Origin: Edaphobacter dinghuensis
Lineage (GTDB): Bacteria; Acidobacteriota; Terriglobia; Terriglobales; Acidobacteriaceae
Assembly: GCF_014640335.1 (NCBI RefSeq)
Contig: NZ_BMGT01000002.1
Location: 868,001 to 932,000, forward strand
Direction of reading: 5' to 3'
DNA length: 64,000 nt
Positions 53,000-63,046 of this stretch are shown here, one piece after another (within the stretch, counting starts at the first letter, position 1; every line of letters begins with the position of its first letter). The notes beneath the pieces were generated by a model, which had not been told where the DNA came from, made no database searches, and saw nothing but the letters and a program-made list of their open reading frames with translations. The position numbers and the translations under genes were made by a program.

Positions 53000-53869
53000 T
53001 TACCCTGCTGCCAGCGTTCGCAAAACCCCGACATTTCTCGCTTCATCACCGGGAGCATCGACCGGCGTCTCGGCGATAAATGCCGCGTGAGCAAATCGGG
53101 CATCGTGCAAGAGCCGGCGAAACGCCTCCGCTCCAATCGTTCCTTCGCCAATATGTTCATGCCGGTCGAGCTTCGATCCCATCGCGGCCTTGGCGTCGTT
53201 CGAGTGCCAGACCTTTACCGCATCGAAACCCACCGTCGACTCCACCAGCTTCATCGTCTCGATATAGCCATCCGCCGAGACGATGTCATATCCCGACACA
53301 TGCACATGGCAGGTATCCAAGCAAACCGCTACCGGAGCGCAGGTCTTCAACGTCTCCACCAGCTCCGCCACCTGCTCCAGCTTGCCGCCGAGCGAAAATT
53401 CCGCACCGGCCGTATTTTCGATCAAAATTTTGAAGTTCTTCCCGGTGAAGTCGATCCCATCAATCGCCCGCTCGATTGACTGCGCAGCCAGCCGCAATCC
53501 TTCCTCTCGGGTCAGGCCCTTCCAACTTCCAGGATGCAGCACCAGATACTCCGCACCTAACGCCAGAGCGCGCTCTACCTCGCCGCGAAACGCAGTGGTC
53601 GAGTTCGCACGTACGCTTTCGGTCTGGCTGCAAAGATTAATCAGATAGCTCGCGTGGACGGCCACCGGCCCCACATCATGCTGAGCGCGCAGCGCCAGCA
53701 TCTTCGCCGCGTCCTCCGGCTTTACCGGCGCAGCCTTCCACATGCGCGGACTCGTTGAAAATATCTGGAACGTATTCGCTCCCGCTGCTACTGCACGCTC
53801 TACCGCCGTCCAGCATCCACCTGCCGTACCGACATGCACACCGATGCGCTTCTTCATTGAATCTGCCAT
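53000..53869 (-). CDS. nfo: Endonuclease IV (AP endonuclease)
   Basis: A 289-residue TIM-barrel DNA repair enzyme that nicks 5' to abasic sites with three zinc ions. Family segments: GVHVGTAGGCWTAVERAVAA, NTFQIFSTSPRMW, AVHASYLINLCSQ, EYLVLHPGSWKG, ILIENTAGAEFSLGGKLEQV, VCLDTCHVHVSGYDI, VKVWHSNDAKAAMGSKLDRH and EHIGEGTIGAEAFRRLLHD, with metal ligands in each His/Asp/Glu-rich segment. Length is normal. It lies 9 bases after the acyl-CoA ligase gene. Confidence 0.97.
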   Translation of the reverse strand: MADSMKKRIGVHVGTAGGCWTAVERAVAAGANTFQIFSTSPRMWKAAPVKPEDAAKMLALRAQHDVGPVAVHASYLINLCSQTESVRANSTTAFRGEVERALALGAEYLVLHPGSWKGLTREEGLRLAAQSIERAIDGIDFTGKNFKILIENTAGAEFSLGGKLEQVAELVETLKTCAPVAVCLDTCHVHVSGYDIVSADGYIETMKLVESTVGFDAVKVWHSNDAKAAMGSKLDRHEHIGEGTIGAEAFRRLLHDARFAHAAFIAETPVDAPGDEARNVGVLRTLAAG

Positions 53870-53878
53870 GCCTCCAGC

Positions 53879-55669
53879 CTACCGCACCTTTGCCGTAGCC
53901 TCATCGGCATAGAATGCCGCGATCGCCTTCTCGTATTTCTTCTCGACCACGCGCCGCTTCAGCTTCATGCTCGGCGTCAACTCATCGCCTTCCACTGACC
54001 ACTCATCCGGCACAACGTACATTCGCTTCATGCTCTCGTAGCTGGCCAGATCGGCGTTCACCTTGTCTACAATCTCCTGATAGAGCTTCACTACTTTGGC
54101 ATCTTTTACCAGCGCAGCATGATCTCCCACAGCGATGCCCTGCCCTTTGGCCCATCCTTCCAACGCCGCAAAGTTAGGAGAAATCAGCACGCAGGCAAAC
54201 TTGTGCTTGTCGCCCACCATCGCCGCGTGCGCTACCAGCGTATTCGCCTTCAGCCTGTTCTCAATCGGCTGCGGAGCAATGAACTTTCCACCACTGGTCT
54301 TCAGCAGCTCTTTCTTTCTGTCCGTAATCGACAGAAATCCATCTTCGTCTATCTTTCCGATGTCGCCTGTTTTGAACCAGCCGTCCGGTGTAAATACCTC
54401 TGCCGTCTCCTTCTCTTTCTTCCAGTAGCCCGGAAAGATTGAAGGCCCCTTCACCTCAAGCTCGCCATCCGCGGCAAACCGACACTGCACATTCGGCACC
54501 GCTTTGCCCACAGTTCCAATTCTGTGCGCGTTCGGATAATTCAATCCAATCACAGGTGAAGTCTCTGTCAGTCCGTAGCCTTCAAATATCCGAATCCCTG
54601 CATCGGCAAACCATCCTGCTGTGTCCATGCCTAAAGGAGCGCCGCCGGAGATAAACACCTCTACGCGTCCGCCAAATGCCTCGCGAATCTTGCCGAACAC
54701 CAGCTTGTTCGCCAGCTTCCATCCCATACTCGCCGGAATCTTCCCCTCCAGCGTCTCCGGCCTGTGTGTCTTGCCTGTCGCCAGCGCCCACTTCAGAATC
54801 CTAGACTTCACGGGCGACGCAGCCGACTTCCCTTCCACCGCCTGACGAATCTTCTCGTAGACCCGCGGCACCGCTACAAAGATTGTCGGTTGCAACGCCT
54901 TCATGGCCTGCGGCAGCAGATCGAACTTCGGGCAATAGGCCACCGTCGCTTCATTGCACATCATCGCGTAGTCCAGGTGTCGCGCCGTCACATGCGACAG
55001 CGGCAAAAACGAGATGCAGCTATCTTTATCCGAAAACTTAAACGGATCGGTTGAAACATTCAGATTGCTGGCCAGATTGCCATGCGTCAGCATCGCGCCC
55101 TTCGGCTCGCCGGTCGTCCCCGACGTATAGATGATCGTCGCCAGATCCTCTCCGCGCGCGCCCTTCACCATCGCATCGAATGCCGCGTCCCGCTGCTGCT
55201 TTGCCTGCGCACCTTCGATCAGCCTGGCAAAGCTCTCCGTGCCGGGAAACTCTCCGGCGTCCATCACCACGACATGCTCCAGCTCCGGCATGTCTCCGGC
55301 GGTGGTCAGCTTGTCATATTGTTCCTTCGAAGAGACGACGGCCACCTTCGCACCGGAGTCCCGTACCATGTAACCGACATGTTCCGCCGTCAATGTTGGA
55401 TAAAGCGGCACATCGACTCCGCCGATTGCCAGCGTAGCAAAGTCCGTTACCGCCCACTCCCAGCGGTTTTCTGAAAGGATTACGACCCGGTCGCCCTTAC
55501 CTAGCCCCCATCCGCGCAGCACATCGGACAGCGCCCGCACCCGTCCATAAAGTTCGGTCGAAGAGATCGACCTCCACTCCCCCGTCGCATCCTGCCATCG
55601 CATTACAGGACGCTCACCCCGCCCCGTAACCTTCACCAGAACATCGTTCAAAGTCGTCAGGTCAAACAT
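53879..55669 (-). CDS. Long-chain fatty-acid-CoA ligase (AMP-forming)
   Basis: A 596-residue AMP-binding enzyme of the long-chain type. P-loop IIYTSGTTGEPKGAMLTHGN, A5-type segment YGLTETSPVIGLNYP, A7 WFKTGDIGKIDEDGFLSITD and the A10 area ending DELTPSMKLKRRVVEKKYEK. A Walker-like LPLSHVTARHLDYAM segment matches the FAA/FadD15 group. It activates fatty acids to acyl-CoA. GGAGG lies 4 bases before the ATG. A TetR regulator gene is directly upstream in the same direction, typical of fatty-acid genes. Confidence 0.94.
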   Translation of the reverse strand: MFDLTTLNDVLVKVTGRGERPVMRWQDATGEWRSISSTELYGRVRALSDVLRGWGLGKGDRVVILSENRWEWAVTDFATLAIGGVDVPLYPTLTAEHVGYMVRDSGAKVAVVSSKEQYDKLTTAGDMPELEHVVVMDAGEFPGTESFARLIEGAQAKQQRDAAFDAMVKGARGEDLATIIYTSGTTGEPKGAMLTHGNLASNLNVSTDPFKFSDKDSCISFLPLSHVTARHLDYAMMCNEATVAYCPKFDLLPQAMKALQPTIFVAVPRVYEKIRQAVEGKSAASPVKSRILKWALATGKTHRPETLEGKIPASMGWKLANKLVFGKIREAFGGRVEVFISGGAPLGMDTAGWFADAGIRIFEGYGLTETSPVIGLNYPNAHRIGTVGKAVPNVQCRFAADGELEVKGPSIFPGYWKKEKETAEVFTPDGWFKTGDIGKIDEDGFLSITDRKKELLKTSGGKFIAPQPIENRLKANTLVAHAAMVGDKHKFACVLISPNFAALEGWAKGQGIAVGDHAALVKDAKVVKLYQEIVDKVNADLASYESMKRMYVVPDEWSVEGDELTPSMKLKRRVVEKKYEKAIAAFYADEATAKVR

Positions 55670-55775
55670 GTCGCCTCCAGCATCGGCTGTCAGAGGGCAT
55701 TATTGCAGCAATTGGTTGAAGATGCAGTCGCCGAAGACTCTTTCGTTCCGTACCTCGGTTTTTTCAGCGAAGACC

Positions 55776-56396
55776 TTAAGCCTTCGTCGCGGTAATCCCA
55801 TTCAGCAGCACATCCATCACCTGCGCCGCCGTAGCCTTGGCGTCATAGATTCGCCCGGTAAAGATCGCCGAGCTTACCAGCTCGTCAATCGTGCCGAACA
55901 TACAGTGCGCTACCACGCCGTCGGAGAGATCGCTCCGAAAGATGCCCATATCCTGTCCTCGCCGAACCACCTCGCGAACCGTCTGGATGTACCTTGCCAG
56001 ATGGCGGTGCGAGAACTCCGCAATGAACTTTGCGCTCTGCCGCATCTCTGTCTGCAGCAGTACGGCCATGCTCCGGTTCACCTGATAGCTCTCCAGATGT
56101 ACCTGTGCAATGTACTCGAGCTGCTCTCGCGGGCCTGCGATGGTCACAAATGCATCTGCGATCTGCTGATAGAACGTCTCGAATCTTCGGTCGATCGCCG
56201 TTCGCAGGACATCGTCCTTGCTCTTGAAGTAGAGATAAACCGTCCCGTCCGCCACCCCGGCGCGCTTCGCAATCTCGCTTACAGGCGATTTGAAGTATCC
56301 CCGCTCGGCGATTACCTCCACAGCCGCATCGAGGATACGCTGATACTTTTCACAGGCTGCCAGCTCTTCTTCCGTCTTCTTCAAGCCCTCTCCCAC
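55776..56396 (-). CDS. TetR-family regulator of fatty-acid genes
   Basis: A 206-residue repressor with N-terminal HTH: YQRILDAAVEVIAERGYFKS, PVSEIAKRAGVADGTVYLYF, KSKDDVLRTAIDRRFETFYQ. The ligand-binding part resembles FadR/PsrA-type acyl-CoA sensors (EYIAQVHLESYQVNRSMAVL, GTIDELVSSAIFTGRIYDAK). It starts at GTG 56396. The acyl-CoA ligase gene follows 106 bases downstream, which supports control of fatty-acid activation (inference). Confidence 0.9.
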   Translation of the reverse strand: MGEGLKKTEEELAACEKYQRILDAAVEVIAERGYFKSPVSEIAKRAGVADGTVYLYFKSKDDVLRTAIDRRFETFYQQIADAFVTIAGPREQLEYIAQVHLESYQVNRSMAVLLQTEMRQSAKFIAEFSHRHLARYIQTVREVVRRGQDMGIFRSDLSDGVVAHCMFGTIDELVSSAIFTGRIYDAKATAAQVMDVLLNGITATKA

Positions 56397-56495
56397 TTCG
56401 GTGCTCAGTCCGTAACGTGAATTTTCGGCAAAAGCTTAGTCTTGCAACTGTAGTAATGCTGGATAAATCTACCAACGGAACCCGACTTGGCCCTC

Positions 56496-56519
56496 AAAAA
56501 TGCATCTTTATGCATTTTT
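56496..56519 (-). terminator. Intrinsic terminator after gltB
   Basis: AAAAATGCAT-cttt-ATGCATTTTT is a perfect 10-base stem whose minus-strand 3' arm supplies a T-run. It lies about 145 bases past the gltB stop and before the TetR gene. Confidence 0.7.
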
Positions 56520-56664
56520 CCACTTTTCCACAGCGATCCATCTCAAATAAGAAAAGGTCAGCCCTACTGAAAGCAAGACTGACCCGTAAATCCATTACCG
56601 TTGAATGCAAATACACTACATCCGTCTTCTACCAGCCTGTTCGGCCAGAGAAGTGGAGGGAAAA

Positions 56665-59600
56665 TTACGCCTGCGGAACCGGAGTCAACCGAACGAATGC
56701 CGCAGCCTGCTTCGGCCAGTCCGCCAACATGGCCTTTGCCAATCCGCTGGAAGATTCCTCCGCATGAGCCACGATCATCGCCTTCAAGGCTTCCTGCGAC
56801 TCCTGATCGACTGAGTTGAATCCCTCTGCGGAGATGAACTCAGGGTGGTATCGCTGACCCGACACGAACGAACCGTCGGCATCGTAGACCCACGCCAAAC
56901 CGCCGGTCATACCGGCTCCGAAGTTCATGCCGACCCGGCCCAGAACGGCCACAACGCCACCGGTCATGTACTCGCAACCGTGGTCGCCAACACCTTCAAC
57001 AACGGCTATTGCGCCAGAGTTACGAACGGCGAATCGCTCTCCCGCCCGGCCTGCGGCAAACAGCTTCCCGGACGTAGCGCCATACAAGGCCACATTGCCC
57101 AGGATGACATGCTGCCCGCTGTCCTTCGCCGCCAGACCACAGGCGCGGATCACGATCTCGCCACCGGATAGTCCCTTGCCAACAAAGTCGTTGGCCTGTC
57201 CATCGAGCACCAGCTTCATGCCATCGACCGCAAAGGCACCGAAAGATTGTCCCGCCGTGCCATTCAGATTGAAGGTCACATCCGAGGGGAGATCAGCCTG
57301 AGCGCGCCGCAGAACCAACTCTCCGGCAAGACGGGAACCGATAGCGCGGTCGCAGTTAGCAATCTTGGACTCAACGACGTAGGGCTTGCCCTGCTCAACA
57401 GCCTCGAGCGCAGGAGCGACCCATGCCTCATCCAGCGGCAAACCAACCGTTGGCTGGTCGTTGCGACCACCCATCCACCGGCTTGCACCTTCCGAGACCT
57501 TCGCCAGCATCGGCTGAAGGTCGAGGTTGCCGTCGAACCTGACCTGCTCCAGCAGGTCCGTACGACCAATCGCTTCGTCGAGCGAAGCGAAGCCATACTT
57601 CGCCAGCAACTGCTGCAAGTCAGCCGAAAGTTGCTCGAAGAACCGAACCACATGCTCCGGCTTGCCGCGGAACTTCGCCCGCAACTCCGGCTTCTGCGTC
57701 GCAATGCCCGTGGGACAGGTGTTCAGGTGGCATTGACGGGCCATATCGCAACCCAGAACTACCAGTACCGCTGTACCGAACGCATACTCATCCGCGCCGA
57801 GCAGAGCCGCAATCAGAATGTCGTGGGCAGTCGCCAGACCACCATCGGTACGCAGACGAACGCGCCCACGCATACCATTCTGCATCAGCACCTGCTGCGC
57901 CTCGGCCAGTCCAAGCTCCCATGGATTGCCTGCATACTTGATGCTCGACAAAGCCGCTGCACCGGTTCCACCGACATTGCCAGCGATGACGATGAAATCT
58001 GCATACGCCTTGGCGACACCGGCAGCAACTGTGCCGACGCCGCAGCCGGAGACCAGCTTGACGCCCACCGCAGCCTTCGGGTTCACGCGCTTCAGATCGT
58101 AGATAAGCTGTGCGAGGTCCTCGATGGAGTAGATGTCGTGATGCGGCGGAGGCGAGATCAGCGGAACGCCGGGCTGAGCATGGCGAAGACGCGCAATCAT
58201 CCCGCTTACCTTGTGGCCGGGCAACTGTCCGCCCTCACCGGGCTTCGCACCCTGCGCCACCTTGATCTCGATCTCTTCCGCGTGCGCCAGATACTCAGCC
58301 GTCACGCCGAAACGTCCGGAGGCAATCTGCTTGATCTTGTTGTTCAGCGAAGTATGCACAGCCGGAGCTTCGACGACAGGCTCTGCCACTGCAGCAGCGC
58401 CACCGCCGGAACGCGACCGCGCCTGTAGGATCAGCTCCTCGTCCTGATGGATCCTGCCGCCGTCGACGGAGTTAAGCTTGTAAACCGCTCGGTCTTCACC
58501 GCCTTCACCAGTGTTCGAGCGTGCGCCGAGCATGTTCATACCGGCAGTGATGGTCTGGTGCGCCTCCGGGCTCAACGAGCCGAGGGACATTGCGCTGGCG
58601 ATGAACCGCTTGCACAGGCTCGACGGCGATTCAACACTGCTCAAAGGTAGCTCAGCGGCCGATGGGCGAATCTTCAACAGATCGCGCAGGACAGCCGGAT
58701 CGTGTTCCAGAACTTCCTGGGTAAAGATGGCAAACGCGCCCGCCGGATCGGTCGGCTGCGGAACATTGCGCGCCGTGCCAACTACAGACTGCAACGCCTT
58801 GACGTTGGGTGGCTGCCAGGCATGAGGCTCAGAGACGTTGGCCTTGCGGAAGCGCACCCAGCCATAGTCCGGCAGGTCTGCGGTAGCAGCAACTCCTTCA
58901 TCCACCAGCCACGTCTGCCGAAGCTGACGCTCCACCTCCGCAAACCCGATGCCCGAAAGAGGCGCGGGAGTGTCGACAAAGCAGCGATCGACCACGCTGG
59001 AGTGCAGGCCGAGGATATCGAACAGATGTCCGCCGCGATAGCTGTGAACGACCGAGATGCCCATCTTCGACATCACCTTCGCCAGACCGGCATCAAGCGC
59101 CTTCAGCATCTTGCGCTCGTACGCCTCTGCATCCGTTCCCGCAGGTGCCACGCTCAAAGCAGTCTCAAGGGCAAGCCACGGGCAAACCACGCCAGCGCCA
59201 TAGCCGATCAGGACTGCTGCGTGATGAATATCGCGGCAATCGCCGGCTTCAACGGCGATTCCGGCCAGCGTCCGCAGACCAGCGCCAACCAATGCCTGAT
59301 GCACCGCTCCGGTGGCCATCGCCATCGGAACCGGCAGCCGCTCCGGACTCGCCGAGCGGTCGGAGAGCAAGAGGATGCGCGCGCCGTTGCGGACCAGTTG
59401 AATGGCCTGCATGCAGATGTCATCGAGTCCTTGAAGCAGGGTGCTCTCCGGCTTGAAGACGCACTGCAGTTCAGCAAAGTTCAGCTCTGCCGCATGAGGA
59501 TATTCGCGCTTCCGCAGAGCCTCAACTTGCCCCAGAGAGATAAAAGGCGACGCTAACGAGAGCCCGGGCAGCGGCGAATTCTTGTCGAGCAGATGGGCCC

Positions 59601-61230
59601 ATGGACCGAGGCGCGTATGCAGCGAAACCACGCAGGCCTCGCGCAGAGGATCGATCGCGGGGTTGGTCACCTGCGCAAACCGCTGCCGGAAGTAGGCGTA
59701 CAAAGGCCGTGGCGAACGCGCCAGAAAAGCCAGCGGAGTGTCGTCGCCCATCGACCAGACCGGGTCCTTGCCCTCGGCTGCCATCGGCTGCAGAATCATC
59801 TTCACGTCTTCGCGTGTGTAGCCAAATCCACGATGCGTCGCCGAGAGGGTCGCTGCCTCAATCGGATGGAAGGGGACAGGGTTCAGCGGAGTATCTTCTA
59901 CAAGCTTGGCGTAGGTCGCTCCGGCATCGAAGATCTGCAACAGCTCCTCGTTCTCGTAGACCTTATGGGCCTCGAGATCGACAAGGAACATCTCACCCGG
60001 TCCAAGACGTCCGCTATGCACTACCACTTCCGGATCGAGATCGACCAGACCGATCTCCGAGCCTGCAACCACCAAACCATCCTTGGTCACGGCAAAACGG
60101 CAGGGGCGAAGACCGTTGCGGTCCAATGCAGCGCCAACAACTTTGCCGTCGCTGAAGGCCAGTGCTGCCGGGCCATCCCACGGTTCAGCGCAATCGATGT
60201 GGTAACGCAGGAACGAAGACTTTTCGTGACCCTCGGACGCAGGCGGGAGGAGCATGCGAACCGCCTCGGCCAGCGTTCTGCCATTCTGCGAGAGCAGTTC
60301 AATCGCCTCATCGAGGCTGGTCGAGTCCGTGCCGCCCTCGGTCAGCACAGGCTTGCACTCTACCGGCAGCGTGGAATCGCGGGCCGTCATACGCGCACGA
60401 TTTCCCCAAATGGTGTTGATCTCACCGTTGTGGCCTAGCTTGCGGCCGGGCTGCGCACGATGCCAAGTCGGCAATGTGTTGGTGGCATACCGCTGATGGA
60501 AGACCGCGAACGGCGTGACAAACTCCTCCGACGCCAGGTCGGGGAAGAAGTTCGCCAGAAAGCTTCCGGCCACCATTGCTTTATAGGTAATCGTCTGCGA
60601 CGACAGAGAACAGATATAGCCGGTCACATCCCCACGTTCGTGCGACCGCTCAAATTGCTTCCGGGCCAGATAGAGTCTCCGCTCCATGGTTCCCGCTTCG
60701 GCGTTGGCCGCATCCACCACCAACATCTGCCGAATCTTCGGCATCGTTCCAAGGGCCTCTTCTCCAAGCCACTCCGTACAGATAGGAACGTCGCGCCAAC
60801 AAAGCACCTTAAAGTCGTGTGAGAGCAGACAGCGCTCGAGCAGCGCCTCTGCCCGCGTCTCTTCGAGCGGCAGCAGCAGCATGCCCACACCCAGCGCCTG
60901 CTGGTCATCCAACTCAATATTGGTAGCGCGCAGCAGTAAGGTGCGCGGGACAGCGGTCAACACGCCCACGCCATCGCTGCTCTTTCCATCGGCAGCGGTC
61001 GCACCACGGTGCGCCAGGCGGCCAAGAGCGGTCAAAGCCTGCTCAAGAATCTTATGCGTCGGCACGGCATCCACGGCAGCGACAAAGCCGACGCCGCAGG
61101 AGTCATGCTCAAATTTTTCATCAATCAAGGAGGAAGGAATGCGCGGAGAGACGCGCAGGGGGCTCTGGGCAGACAAGGGGGCAGGGGTCAGGGCAGCGGG
61201 GTTTAACGTATTTGTAAAAAACCGGTCCAT
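56665..61230 (-). CDS. gltB: Glutamate synthase large subunit
   Basis: A 1521-residue GltB that moves glutamine amide nitrogen to 2-oxoglutarate. A 44-residue propeptide precedes the nucleophile Cys of the class II amidotransferase domain (KFEHDSCGVGFVAA). The central domain follows, then the FMN/synthase domain with SGCGVGTVAAGVAKAYADFI, GNVGGTGAAAL and the 3Fe-4S site GCDMARQCHLNTCPTGIAT. The C-terminal GXGXG beta-helix runs from residue 1230 (GLSGGEIVIRACGLAAKDSG, GVGDHGCEYMTGGVVAVLG). The electron-transferring small subunit gltD is not adjacent. The gene is divergent from argR across a gap with a double palindrome. Confidence 0.97.
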   Translation of the reverse strand: MDRFFTNTLNPAALTPAPLSAQSPLRVSPRIPSSLIDEKFEHDSCGVGFVAAVDAVPTHKILEQALTALGRLAHRGATAADGKSSDGVGVLTAVPRTLLLRATNIELDDQQALGVGMLLLPLEETRAEALLERCLLSHDFKVLCWRDVPICTEWLGEEALGTMPKIRQMLVVDAANAEAGTMERRLYLARKQFERSHERGDVTGYICSLSSQTITYKAMVAGSFLANFFPDLASEEFVTPFAVFHQRYATNTLPTWHRAQPGRKLGHNGEINTIWGNRARMTARDSTLPVECKPVLTEGGTDSTSLDEAIELLSQNGRTLAEAVRMLLPPASEGHEKSSFLRYHIDCAEPWDGPAALAFSDGKVVGAALDRNGLRPCRFAVTKDGLVVAGSEIGLVDLDPEVVVHSGRLGPGEMFLVDLEAHKVYENEELLQIFDAGATYAKLVEDTPLNPVPFHPIEAATLSATHRGFGYTREDVKMILQPMAAEGKDPVWSMGDDTPLAFLARSPRPLYAYFRQRFAQVTNPAIDPLREACVVSLHTRLGPWAHLLDKNSPLPGLSLASPFISLGQVEALRKREYPHAAELNFAELQCVFKPESTLLQGLDDICMQAIQLVRNGARILLLSDRSASPERLPVPMAMATGAVHQALVGAGLRTLAGIAVEAGDCRDIHHAAVLIGYGAGVVCPWLALETALSVAPAGTDAEAYERKMLKALDAGLAKVMSKMGISVVHSYRGGHLFDILGLHSSVVDRCFVDTPAPLSGIGFAEVERQLRQTWLVDEGVAATADLPDYGWVRFRKANVSEPHAWQPPNVKALQSVVGTARNVPQPTDPAGAFAIFTQEVLEHDPAVLRDLLKIRPSAAELPLSSVESPSSLCKRFIASAMSLGSLSPEAHQTITAGMNMLGARSNTGEGGEDRAVYKLNSVDGGRIHQDEELILQARSRSGGGAAAVAEPVVEAPAVHTSLNNKIKQIASGRFGVTAEYLAHAEEIEIKVAQGAKPGEGGQLPGHKVSGMIARLRHAQPGVPLISPPPHHDIYSIEDLAQLIYDLKRVNPKAAVGVKLVSGCGVGTVAAGVAKAYADFIVIAGNVGGTGAAALSSIKYAGNPWELGLAEAQQVLMQNGMRGRVRLRTDGGLATAHDILIAALLGADEYAFGTAVLVVLGCDMARQCHLNTCPTGIATQKPELRAKFRGKPEHVVRFFEQLSADLQQLLAKYGFASLDEAIGRTDLLEQVRFDGNLDLQPMLAKVSEGASRWMGGRNDQPTVGLPLDEAWVAPALEAVEQGKPYVVESKIANCDRAIGSRLAGELVLRRAQADLPSDVTFNLNGTAGQSFGAFAVDGMKLVLDGQANDFVGKGLSGGEIVIRACGLAAKDSGQHVILGNVALYGATSGKLFAAGRAGERFAVRNSGAIAVVEGVGDHGCEYMTGGVVAVLGRVGMNFGAGMTGGLAWVYDADGSFVSGQRYHPEFISAEGFNSVDQESQEALKAMIVAHAEESSSGLAKAMLADWPKQAAAFVRLTPVPQA

Positions 61231-61315
61231 GCTTCACTATACGTCCAGCGATGCTCAAGTGTCGCCAGAGGTACCTTCCTTTTTTTGATACGCTTCATAA
61301 AGCAAATCAGCGGGG

Positions 61316-61355
61316 GCATGTATAAATATACACGATGATGTATATTTATACATGC
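61316..61355. promoter_or_regulatory. Paired ARG-box-like operator between gltB and argR
   Basis: GCATGTATAAATATACA (61316-61332) and TGTATATTTATACATGC (61339-61355) are perfect inverted copies separated by 6 bases. Each arm is itself a palindrome TGTATA-nn-TATACA. The two 14-base cores are 20 bases centre to centre, the usual phasing of two ARG boxes bound by an ArgR hexamer. The site is 86 bases from gltB and 134 bases from argR. Confidence 0.75.
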
Positions 61356-61488
61356 CCTATTCTTCTGTCCGGGGCTGACATCTAAGCCTTACGATCCATT
61401 TCCATGAGTGTGTTGCGACCGTTAACATAGATACATTGCAATCTTTTACAGAGTTATATTGCGATTTTTTAATAGGTGAATCACCCGC

Positions 61489-61929
61489 ATGAAACAACAG
61501 CGTCATACCGTAATTCGAGAGTTGCTGGTAACGGCCTCCGTTGCCAATCAGGATGAGTTGCGGAAAAAACTTGCGGGTCGAGGCTTCCATGTCACTCAGG
61601 CCACCCTCTCACGGGACATCCATGAGCTCCGGCTCTCCAAGGGGCCTGCCGGCTATTCCCTTCCCGGCGGAGAGGACGCAGCCGAAGACGCGCTGCCGGG
61701 TATCCGCGATATCCTTCACAGCTTCGGCCTTGAAGTGCGTCCGGCAGCAAACCTTCTTGTTCTGGTTACAACGACCGGCGGCGCTCAGCCAGTCGCTGCC
61801 GGAATCGATTACGAAGACTGGCCGGAGGTCGTCGGCACCATCGCCGGAGACGACACCATTCTCATCATCTGCCCTGACGAACAACAGGCAAAGGCACTAA
61901 AAACGCGAATTGAAGGTTACATTGGCTAA
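61489..61929 (+). CDS. argR: Arginine repressor ArgR
   Basis: A 146-residue regulator. The winged-helix N-terminal domain (residues 1-70) has HTVIRELLVTASVANQDELR and the recognition helix HVTQATLSRDIHELRLSK. The C-terminal oligomerisation and arginine-binding domain has ANLLVLVTTTGGAQPVAAGI, DYEDWPEVVGTIAGDDTILI and ICPDEQQAKALKTRI. It binds ARG boxes with L-arginine. Its end overlaps the start of argC, so repressor and pathway genes are cotranscribed. The double palindrome upstream is its expected operator. Confidence 0.97.
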   Translation: MKQQRHTVIRELLVTASVANQDELRKKLAGRGFHVTQATLSRDIHELRLSKGPAGYSLPGGEDAAEDALPGIRDILHSFGLEVRPAANLLVLVTTTGGAQPVAAGIDYEDWPEVVGTIAGDDTILIICPDEQQAKALKTRIEGYIG

Positions 61930-63046
61930 TCTCGAAGCACTGCAAACATCGACCAAAAGCGTTGGCACCCTGACTGCCAGCTCACGTCCACCCCGCATCG
62001 CTGTGGCAGGCGTCAGCGGCTATGCCGGTGGCGAGCTGGCACGCCTGCTGCTGCATCACCCTGCTCTCGAAGGAACGAAGCCGACCTTTCTGGGCCGCGC
62101 AGGCGAGGCCGAGGTCGGCCCGTCCACTTCGCTTGAGGCGCTTCATCCTTATCTTACCGGCCCGGGCGCGGCGGAATCCAATCCGGTTTATTCCTTCAGC
62201 TGGAACCGAATCGTCGACGAAGGAATCGAGGTGCTATTTTTGGCTACGCCGCATGAGCAATCGCGCGAATGGGTCCCCGAAGCCATCGAGCGCGGCATCA
62301 AAGTCGTCGATCTGAGCGGCGCGTGGCGGTTGCAGGAGACGCGCAATCGGGACGTCTATCGCTTGAAGGATGCCAAACCCGCGCTCGCAGATGAGTTGCA
62401 GGCAGAGGCAGTCTACGGATGCCCCGAGCTGCACCGCAACGCGATCAAGCGCGCTCGTCTGGTTGCGAACCCGGGCTGCTACTCCACGTCCATGATTCTG
62501 GCACTCGCTCCTCTGGTTCAGGCAGGATTGGTCGATCTCGACCACGGGATCGTCTGCGATGCGAAGTCGGGTGTGAGCGGAGCGGGAAAAGCCGCGACGA
62601 CAAAGACTCACTTCATGTATGCCGCCGACAATCTCTCTGCCTATAACGTCTTCGGCCATCGGCATAGAGGCGAACTGCTGGAACAGCTTCATCTGGACTC
62701 CGACCAGATTCAGTTCACGCCTCACCTGCTACCGATTCCACGCGGAATTCTCGCGACCATTTATCTGCGGCTCAAGCGGCCGACCGAGCCCGCAGCGATC
62801 AGTGCCATGTTCTCAGACTTCTATCGGGACAGCCCCATGGTTCGTCTCTATCCCACGCCGCACTTGCCGCAGATCCAGCACGTCGTTCGTACCAACTTCT
62901 GCGATATCGGCTTCGAGCTTGCGCCGGATGGAAAGCGGATGGTCATCGTCTCCTGCCTGGACAACTTGTTGAAGGGTGCGTCCGGTCAGGCAGTTCAAAA
63001 TTTAAACCTGATGTGCGGTTGGAAAGAACAGGAGGGCTTGCTGTGA
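61922..63046 (+). CDS. argC: N-acetyl-gamma-glutamyl-phosphate reductase
   Basis: A 374-residue NADPH-dependent reductase, third step of ornithine synthesis. Segments: IAVAGVSGYAGGELARLLLH (dinucleotide-binding), EVLFLATPHEQSREWVPEAI, VVDLSGAWRLQ, LVANPGCYSTSMILALAPLV with the catalytic Cys, SGVSGAGKAATTKTHF, YNVFGHRHRGELLEQL and FTPHLLPIPRGILATIYLRL. Start chosen at TTG 61922, which has AAGG 5 bases upstream and overlaps the argR stop. TTG 61910 is an alternative. Its end overlaps argB by GTGA. Confidence 0.96.
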   Translation: MANLEALQTSTKSVGTLTASSRPPRIAVAGVSGYAGGELARLLLHHPALEGTKPTFLGRAGEAEVGPSTSLEALHPYLTGPGAAESNPVYSFSWNRIVDEGIEVLFLATPHEQSREWVPEAIERGIKVVDLSGAWRLQETRNRDVYRLKDAKPALADELQAEAVYGCPELHRNAIKRARLVANPGCYSTSMILALAPLVQAGLVDLDHGIVCDAKSGVSGAGKAATTKTHFMYAADNLSAYNVFGHRHRGELLEQLHLDSDQIQFTPHLLPIPRGILATIYLRLKRPTEPAAISAMFSDFYRDSPMVRLYPTPHLPQIQHVVRTNFCDIGFELAPDGKRMVIVSCLDNLLKGASGQAVQNLNLMCGWKEQEGLL

